Positions 59,120 through 64,000 of a stretch of DNA of 64,000 nucleotides are shown one piece after another; positions within the stretch are counted from its first letter, which is position 1; each line of letters begins with the position of its first letter. This DNA comes from G963677085 sp963677085. GTDB taxonomy: Bacteria > Planctomycetota > Planctomycetia > Pirellulales > Thermoguttaceae. The DNA lies in the NCBI GenBank assembly GCA_963677085.2, contig CAXXFH010000006.1, forward strand, positions 186,001 through 250,000. Direction: 5' to 3'. The position numbers and the translations under genes are program-made. The notes under the pieces are model-generated. The model saw only the letters and a list, made by a program, of their open reading frames with translations. It was not told the DNA's origin and did no database searches.

Positions 59120-60535
59120 ATGAATGTCCTTCGTTGCGCGACACGACAGCGTCGTTCTACCACCCGGCGGCGGTTCCTAAAAACGTTGGCCTCGGCAACG
59201 AGTGCCGGTTATCTTGCGTCCGTGGTGCCTTCGCGTGTGTTGGGGGCCAAGGCGCCGAGTAATCGGATTAACGTGGGACTGATTGGCTGCGGGCACCAGA
59301 GCCAACGGGATGTGCCGTCGTTCCTGACGCACGACGACATGCAAATGTTGGCCGTTTGCGATGTGAATCGAAGCGGCGTTGGCTACTACTATCCCGACCA
59401 GGTGCTTGGCCGCGAGACGGCGCAGCGGTGGGTCAACGAGCACTACGCCCAAGAGATGGCCAGCGGTCGGTTCCGGGGCTGCGACGCCTACGCCGATTTT
59501 CGAGAGCTGTTGGCCCGGCCGGATATCGACGCCGTTGCGGTCGTCGTGCCCGACCATTGGCACGCATTGATCGCCATCGCGGCCATGCGAGCTGGCAAGG
59601 ACGTTTACTGCGAGAAACCGTTGGCGTTGACCGTCCACCAAGGCCGGCAGATGGTCAAGGCGGCACGCAAGTACGAGCGGGTTTTTCAGACGGGTGCTCA
59701 ATTTCGCTCCAGTCCGAACGTACGGCGAGCGTGCGAACTGGTGCGCAACGGACGTCTGGGCGAGATCCGCCGCGTCCGTACCTGGGTCGATCCCAACAGC
59801 TTCAGAGGGCCCGGCCCCGGCTGGCAACCGATGCCCGTGCCCGAGGGCTTCGACTACGACTTCTGGCTCGGCCCGGCACCCGAGGCGCCGTACCATGTTG
59901 AGCGCTGTTTCCATCGCTGGCGCTACATTCTCGACTACTCCAATGGACAAACGACCAACTTCGGCGCACACACCAACGATATCGCCCAATGGGCCTTGAA
60001 CATGGACGGCACCACGCCGGTCGAGTTCGAAGACAACGGCTCCGAGTTTCTTCCCAAAGGGAGCCTGTTCACGACAGCCAGCAAGACGGCCTTCCGCGCT
60101 CGCTACGCCAACGGCATCGAGTTGTGCTGCGAGACACGCAAGTCGTCGGCCACCAAGTTTGAAGGCACCGAAGGCCGGCTGGAGATCACTCTCGGCGGTT
60201 CGCTGAAGACATTTCCCGAAAATCTCAAGGACTCGGTGATCGGGCCGAACGAAATCCACCTGCCCCAGAGCAATCCGGCTCGGCGGGAGAATGTCCGCAA
60301 ACACATCGACGCAGACCACGTGCGCAACTTCCTCGACGCCGTCAAGAGCCGGCAAGATCCGATCGAGCCAGTTGAAATCGGGCACAGCACGGCCAGCTTG
60401 TGTATCCTGGGCAATATGGCCCAGATTTTGAAACGCAAGTTTGCCTGGGATCCGGCGACCGAGCGGAGTCCGGACGAGGAGGTAAACCGCATGCTCTCGC
60501 GCCCGATGCGGAAACCGTGGACGCTTGATGCCTGA
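59120..60535 (+). CDS. Tat-exported Gfo/Idh/MocA oxidoreductase
   Basis: The start at 59120 follows AGGAGGT. The 471-residue protein has a twin-arginine signal (RRRFLKTLAS at about 17-26) and a Rossmann motif INVGLIGCGHQSQ. It continues with the EKP motif of the family (YCEKPLALT), a C-terminal beta-sheet domain (RTWVDPNSFRGPGPGWQPMP and TNFGAHTNDIAQWAL with the usual catalytic His), and ETRKSSATKFEGTEG. Such exported family members are numerous in planctomycetes and are thought to act on sugars or glycosides with a carried cofactor. Substrate is unknown. Confidence 0.92.
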   Translation: MNVLRCATRQRRSTTRRRFLKTLASATSAGYLASVVPSRVLGAKAPSNRINVGLIGCGHQSQRDVPSFLTHDDMQMLAVCDVNRSGVGYYYPDQVLGRETAQRWVNEHYAQEMASGRFRGCDAYADFRELLARPDIDAVAVVVPDHWHALIAIAAMRAGKDVYCEKPLALTVHQGRQMVKAARKYERVFQTGAQFRSSPNVRRACELVRNGRLGEIRRVRTWVDPNSFRGPGPGWQPMPVPEGFDYDFWLGPAPEAPYHVERCFHRWRYILDYSNGQTTNFGAHTNDIAQWALNMDGTTPVEFEDNGSEFLPKGSLFTTASKTAFRARYANGIELCCETRKSSATKFEGTEGRLEITLGGSLKTFPENLKDSVIGPNEIHLPQSNPARRENVRKHIDADHVRNFLDAVKSRQDPIEPVEIGHSTASLCILGNMAQILKRKFAWDPATERSPDEEVNRMLSRPMRKPWTLDA

Positions 60536-60553
60536 AAACCGAGTTACCAACTT

Positions 60554-60652
60554 AGGACGGCCCGAAAACAACTTGCCGTTTTCAAGGCGAAACGCTAGGG
60601 CTGTCGCGAAGCACAGTCCGGTGAACCGGCAAGTTGTTTTTCGGTCGATCCT
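60554..60652. repeat. Long-hairpin repeat (G family, copy 3)
   Basis: Outer arms AAAACAACTTGCCG and CGGCAAGTTGTTTT enclose the same interior as at 22137-22230 (CAAGGCGAAACGC, then GCGAAGCACAGTCCGGTGAA). It ends within two bases of the ribosome binding site (AAAGGAG) of the next gene. Confidence 0.8.
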
Positions 60653-60668
60653 TAAAGGAGTCTTGTCG

Positions 60669-61664
60669 ATGACTACGCACCGATACCTTGGCATGGCCGT
60701 GTCGTTGATGTTTATTCTGCCTCACACCTTGGCCGCACAGATACCTGATAGCTCGTCCAGCAACAAGATGCTTTGCGTTGTCGATCCGGCCTGGCCCCAG
60801 AAACCGGAGTCGTTCACGTGGGGTGCGATGTCCGGTATCGCCGTGGATACCCAGGACCTGGTCTACCTGTTCAACCGAAGCGAGCCGACGGTTCAGGTTT
60901 ATCGATCGGATGGAGCGTTGGCGCGGACCTTCTCGACGGCCAATCCCAAGGGAACCCATTACATCAAGTTCGACGCCGAGGGTAACGTGTGGTTGGCCGA
61001 TTTCCGCAGCCACATTGTCGAGAAGTACAGCCCCACGGGCAAGCTCCTACTGACGCTTGGCGAGGCCGGCCACCCGGGTTGCGATGCGAGTCACTTCAAC
61101 GGCCCGACCGACATGACGTTCGCCCCCAACGGCGACGTGTTCGTCTCCGACGGCTACGGCAACCGCCGCGTCGTTCACTTCGACAAGCAAGGGCGGTTCG
61201 TCAAAGCATGGGGCGAAGCGGGGACCGGGCCGGGGGAGTTCACCCTGCCCCACGCAATCGCCGCTGATTCGCAGGGCCGGCTTTATGTGGCCGACCGTAA
61301 CAATGCCCGAATCCAGGTTTTCGATACCGAGGGCAAACTGCTCGCCGTGTGGGACAACCTGCTCGTGCCTTGGGGATTCGCCATGACGGAGGACGATGAA
61401 CTCTGGGTCTGCGGTTCGTCGCGGGTCAGGCAGCCGAATGGCGACGGCTGGTGCATCGCCCCGCCGCCGGACCAGTTGCTCATGAAGCTGAGCCCTGAGG
61501 GAAAGGTACTCGTGCGGGCGTCGCTTCCGAAGACCGCCGAGGGTGCCGGCAAGCCGGGCGAGGTCAATTGGGTTCACGGCATCGCGGTCGACTCGAAGGG
61601 CCGCCTCTATCTGGGCGACATCGAGGGAAAACGAGCCCAGCGGTTTTGCCTCCGTGAACCGTGA
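60669..61664 (+). CDS. Exported NHL-repeat beta-propeller protein
   Basis: The start at 60669 has AAAGGAG 8 bases upstream; upstream in-frame codons translate the G-family repeat. The 331-residue protein has a signal peptide (about 1-23, ending in LAAQ). Six or so NHL-type repeats follow (GIAVDTQDLVYLFNRSEPTV; FDAEGNVWLADFRSHIVEK; FAPNGDVFVSDGYGNRRVV; AADSQGRLYVADRNNARIQV; GIAVDSKGRLYLGDIEGKRA). It resembles the peptidylglycine alpha-hydroxyglycine lyase-like propellers, without assigned activity. It lies between two Tat-exported oxidoreductase genes on the same strand. Confidence 0.85.
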   Translation: MTTHRYLGMAVSLMFILPHTLAAQIPDSSSSNKMLCVVDPAWPQKPESFTWGAMSGIAVDTQDLVYLFNRSEPTVQVYRSDGALARTFSTANPKGTHYIKFDAEGNVWLADFRSHIVEKYSPTGKLLLTLGEAGHPGCDASHFNGPTDMTFAPNGDVFVSDGYGNRRVVHFDKQGRFVKAWGEAGTGPGEFTLPHAIAADSQGRLYVADRNNARIQVFDTEGKLLAVWDNLLVPWGFAMTEDDELWVCGSSRVRQPNGDGWCIAPPPDQLLMKLSPEGKVLVRASLPKTAEGAGKPGEVNWVHGIAVDSKGRLYLGDIEGKRAQRFCLREP

Positions 61665-61903
61665 CCGGGCCGTTTTTTACCCGACCAGCCGGAGTTTTAC
61701 GGGAGCCCCCACCGAAAGATTTCCCACGCGGGCGGGAATGGCGTTTTGTGTTTTTTCGTGGATATCTTGGGTTTTTTCGTAGAAACATGACATCAGCCTG
61801 CCGGACTGTTACACTAAAGGGTTGCGGAACCCTTGATTGTGGAAAAGGCCTTCCGGCCCGATACCTACCTATTTGCCCACCTAGTAGTACTTAGGAGTCC
61901 ACC

Positions 61904-63262
61904 ATGAGTGAATTGAAGAAGGCGGCATCGCGTCGCGAGTTTCTGAAGACCAGCGGTCGGGTGGCCGCAGCTTCGGCGTTGGTTGGGGCGGCCGTGCCAC
62001 ACGTTCATGCGGCGGAAAACAGTACCCTCCAGTTGGCTCTCGTCGGTTGCGGCGGTCGGGGAACGGGCGCTGCGCTAAACGCCCTGTCGGTTCAGACCGG
62101 GCCCACCAAGTTGGTCGCCATGGCCGACGTCTTCGACAATCGTCTTTCGGCCAGCCATAAAAATCTGACCGCACGGCGCGCCGATCAGGTCGATGTGCCG
62201 GACGATCGCAAGTTCATCGGCTTCGATGCCTACAAAAAAGCGATGGACTGCCTGAAGCCGGGCGACATCGTGCTGCTGACGACCCCACCGGCCTTCCGTT
62301 GGGTTCACTTCACCTATGCCATCGAGAAGGGCCTGAACGTCTTCATGGAGAAGCCGGTCACGGTTGACGGGCCCACTACGCGGCGAATGATCAAGTTGGC
62401 CGAAGAAGCCGACGCCAAGAACCTCAAGGTGGGCGTGGGCCTGATGGTCCGCCACTGCCGCGGTCGCCAAGCACTGAAAGAGCGAATCGACGCCGGCGAA
62501 ATCGGCGACATCATCGCGATGCGCGGCTATCGCATGTGCGGTACGTCGGCCACCTGTGGTCTGAAAGCGGAAGGTTCCAGCGAAGTGCTGCACCAGATCC
62601 GCCGCTTCCACAGTTTCCTTTGGGCCTCCGGCGGCATGTATAGCGACTACTACATCCACCAGATCGACGAACTGTCGTGGATGAAGGGCGCCTGGCCGGT
62701 GCAAGCTCACGCGGTCGGTGGTCGTCACTACCGTGAGACGGGCTTGGACCAGAACCTCGACAGCTACGGGATCGAATACACCTATCCCGATGGCACCAAG
62801 CTGTTCTACAACGGCCGCGCCATGACCGGCTGCCACAACGAATTCGCCAGCTATGTGCACGGCACCAAAGGTTCGGCGATCGTTTCCACGTCGGCGCACA
62901 CGCCGGGCAAGGTCCGCACGTTCAAGGACCAGAACTTCTCGAAAGACGCCCTCATCTGGAAGTTCCCGCAGCCGGAACCCAATCCCTATCAGATGGAATG
63001 GGAAGATCTCACCCAGGCCATCCGCGAGGACAAGCCCTACAACGAGGTCAAGCGCGGCGCCGAGGCGAGCCTGGTTACGTCGATGGGCCGCATGGCCGCC
63101 CACACCGGCCAGATCGTCACTTACGACGAGATCCTCAACAGCGACCACGAGTTCGCCCCCGACGTCGACAAACTGAGCGTCGACGGCCCCGCCCCGGTCG
63201 AACCGGCCGACGGCAAATACCCCGTGCCCATGCCGGGTATTAAGAGCAAGCGGGAGTATTGA
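61904..63262 (+). CDS. Tat-exported Gfo/Idh/MocA oxidoreductase
   Basis: The start follows TTAGGAGTCCACC. The 452-residue protein has the Tat signal SRREFLKTSGRVAAAS (9-24), Rossmann motif LALVGCGGRGTG, EKP motif (VFMEKPVTVD) and a catalytic-region YYIHQIDELSWMKGAWP. The C-terminal domain continues with YPDGTKLFYNGRAMTG and HGTKGSAIVST. It is a paralog of the 59120 gene but not a close copy. Role is inferred as periplasmic sugar oxidation or glycosidic cleavage. Its neighbour downstream is a beta-helix protein that could act on polysaccharides. Confidence 0.92.
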   Translation: MSELKKAASRREFLKTSGRVAAASALVGAAVPHVHAAENSTLQLALVGCGGRGTGAALNALSVQTGPTKLVAMADVFDNRLSASHKNLTARRADQVDVPDDRKFIGFDAYKKAMDCLKPGDIVLLTTPPAFRWVHFTYAIEKGLNVFMEKPVTVDGPTTRRMIKLAEEADAKNLKVGVGLMVRHCRGRQALKERIDAGEIGDIIAMRGYRMCGTSATCGLKAEGSSEVLHQIRRFHSFLWASGGMYSDYYIHQIDELSWMKGAWPVQAHAVGGRHYRETGLDQNLDSYGIEYTYPDGTKLFYNGRAMTGCHNEFASYVHGTKGSAIVSTSAHTPGKVRTFKDQNFSKDALIWKFPQPEPNPYQMEWEDLTQAIREDKPYNEVKRGAEASLVTSMGRMAAHTGQIVTYDEILNSDHEFAPDVDKLSVDGPAPVEPADGKYPVPMPGIKSKREY

Positions 63263-63397
63263 ACTCACGCTGAAAGTGGAGAGTGAAAACCTGGGGACGC
63301 GGCCAGCCTTGTTGCGGCCGCGTCCCTTTTTGCGGCAGGAGTTTCGCCCTGCCGAACATTGACCTTCCCCAAACCTCCCCACCCTCCCTCCCGCAGA

Positions 63398-64000
63398 ATG
63401 ACCATGGCCGCACACACCGACAAAACAATCCGCCGATTTGCCTTGGCCGCAAGTTTCTTTCTTTTGTTTGTGGCAACCGCATCGGCCGAGACGCCAACGT
63501 GGTACGTCGCTACCTCGGGCAACGACGCTTGGTCCGGCACGCTTGAGGAACCAAATGCGGAGAAGACGGATGGTCCTAAGGCAACGCTCGACGCTGCCCG
63601 GGACGCGAGTCGAACCAAGGCGGAAACCCCGCGCCGCATCCAGATCGGCCCGGGTCGGTTTTATCTCAAGGAAACACTGCAACTCGATGCCCGGGACAGC
63701 CGGCTGAGTATCGTCGGGGCCGGGCAAGGGAAGACAATTCTGTACGGCGGTCGACGCGTAACCGGATGGACCCAGGCCGACGATGGCCCGCTTTGGGTCG
63801 CCAAGCTGCCAGACGATTTGCCGGAGTGGTCGTTTCGCGTGCTGCTGGTCAACGACGCCTTGCAGGATCGGGCACGCCTGCCGGAAACAGGCTATCTCGA
63901 ACATGAAACCAAGTTTCCCGTTCGATGGATGAGCTCTGCGGGCGGCGGCTGGGAGCGAAAGCCGACCGAAGAAGAGTACAAAACCATGCAGTACAAGGCG
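63398..64000 (+). CDS. Exported parallel beta-helix protein, 3' end beyond window
   Basis: The frame is open from the ATG at 63398 to the last base (201 codons), so the C-terminus lies outside. A signal peptide (about 8-31, ALAASFFLLFVATASAE) is followed by the characteristic opening WYVATSGNDAWSGTLEEPNA, then GPKATLDAARDASR and PRRIQIGPGRFYLKETLQL. This is the usual start of right-handed beta-helix glycosidases/lyases such as GH141- or GH120-like proteins. Assignment to an enzyme family needs the missing part. It follows the Gfo/Idh/MocA gene on the same strand. Confidence 0.8.
   Translation, partial: MTMAAHTDKTIRRFALAASFFLLFVATASAETPTWYVATSGNDAWSGTLEEPNAEKTDGPKATLDAARDASRTKAETPRRIQIGPGRFYLKETLQLDARDSRLSIVGAGQGKTILYGGRRVTGWTQADDGPLWVAKLPDDLPEWSFRVLLVNDALQDRARLPETGYLEHETKFPVRWMSSAGGGWERKPTEEEYKTMQYKA

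Noticed and set aside
59177..60694. 505-codon open frame on the minus strand
   Set aside because: Antisense to the 59120-60535 oxidoreductase. No motif, signal or ribosome binding site.
62075..63904. 609-codon open frame on the minus strand
   Set aside because: Antisense to a clear Gfo/Idh/MocA gene and the start of the beta-helix gene. It is His/Arg/Val-rich without a fold, typical of a shadow frame in GC-rich DNA.
1..64000. CRISPR array
   Set aside because: The many repeats are palindromic, dispersed and unevenly spaced. No run of direct repeats with regular unique spacers and no cas gene was seen.
1..64000. tRNA or rRNA genes
   Set aside because: No TPsiC-arm-like GGTTCGAAYCC in a cloverleaf context and no rRNA-like block was found by eye. 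A tRNAscan/Infernal run would settle it.

Overview
The window reads as a chromosome segment of a planctomycete, probably a Pirellulales relative. This is inferred from gene content: a CSASR-type sulfatase, a DUF1559 prepilin-like protein, PEP-CTERM proteins, three ECF-type sigma factor/anti-sigma modules, Tat-exported Gfo/Idh/MocA oxidoreductases, a FecR-domain protein and a GC-rich, loosely packed gene layout. No rRNA, tRNA, CRISPR array or phage module was seen.

Layout. 1-2990: 3' part of an adaptor with EF-hands, then a MacB-like ABC transporter. 3039-7056 (minus): sialidase, a PEP-CTERM protein with two LecA-like domains, and BioF. 7280-9920: sigma factor, anti-sigma-like protein and PDZ protein. 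10197-14861: sulfatase, exported nitrilase-family protein, two small membrane proteins and a TIM-barrel isomerase. 15449-16564: SppA. 16565-19472: mobile DNA. An IS110-family element sits inside a MITE-like repeat, and an IS630-family element is inserted at its edge. 19569-21883 (minus): second sigma/anti-sigma operon. 22343-30712: RlmN, small exported proteins, a deoxyribosyltransferase-like protein, an M20 peptidase and a lidless Hsp70. 30969-35611: J-like/MshEN membrane protein, CutA, alpha/beta hydrolase and metallophosphoesterase. 35960-42900: HEAT-like exported protein, HemE, MFS transporter and a GT2 mannosyltransferase. 42963-47961 (minus): lipoprotein, DUF1559 protein, PEP-CTERM protein, FecR protein and third sigma factor. 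48323-55943 (minus): TrpB2, a beta-hydroxyacid dehydrogenase, and a flotillin/NfeD operon. 56406-64000: FRG protein, YbaK, aldo/keto reductase, two Tat-exported Gfo/Idh/MocA proteins around an NHL protein, and the start of a beta-helix protein.

The most notable observation is in the IS110-family element. Its 0.5-kb region downstream of the transposase contains a hairpin (16981-17048) with an 11-position closing stem. Its loop carries two 7-nt strings that match the two halves of the actual insertion site. A nearby 8-nt string matches the element's own end. This is the layout expected of a bridge RNA, and the target is a palindromic intergenic repeat. The target can be reconstructed because an uninterrupted copy of the repeat lies at 30716-30868.

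Intergenic DNA is unusually rich in repeats. These are paired palindromes built on GGTGCCACTGG-type arms, a roughly 95-bp long-hairpin family in three copies, short perfect palindromes, and degenerate purine- or pyrimidine-rich tracts that often lie just before start codons. All alignments and domain calls here were made by eye.
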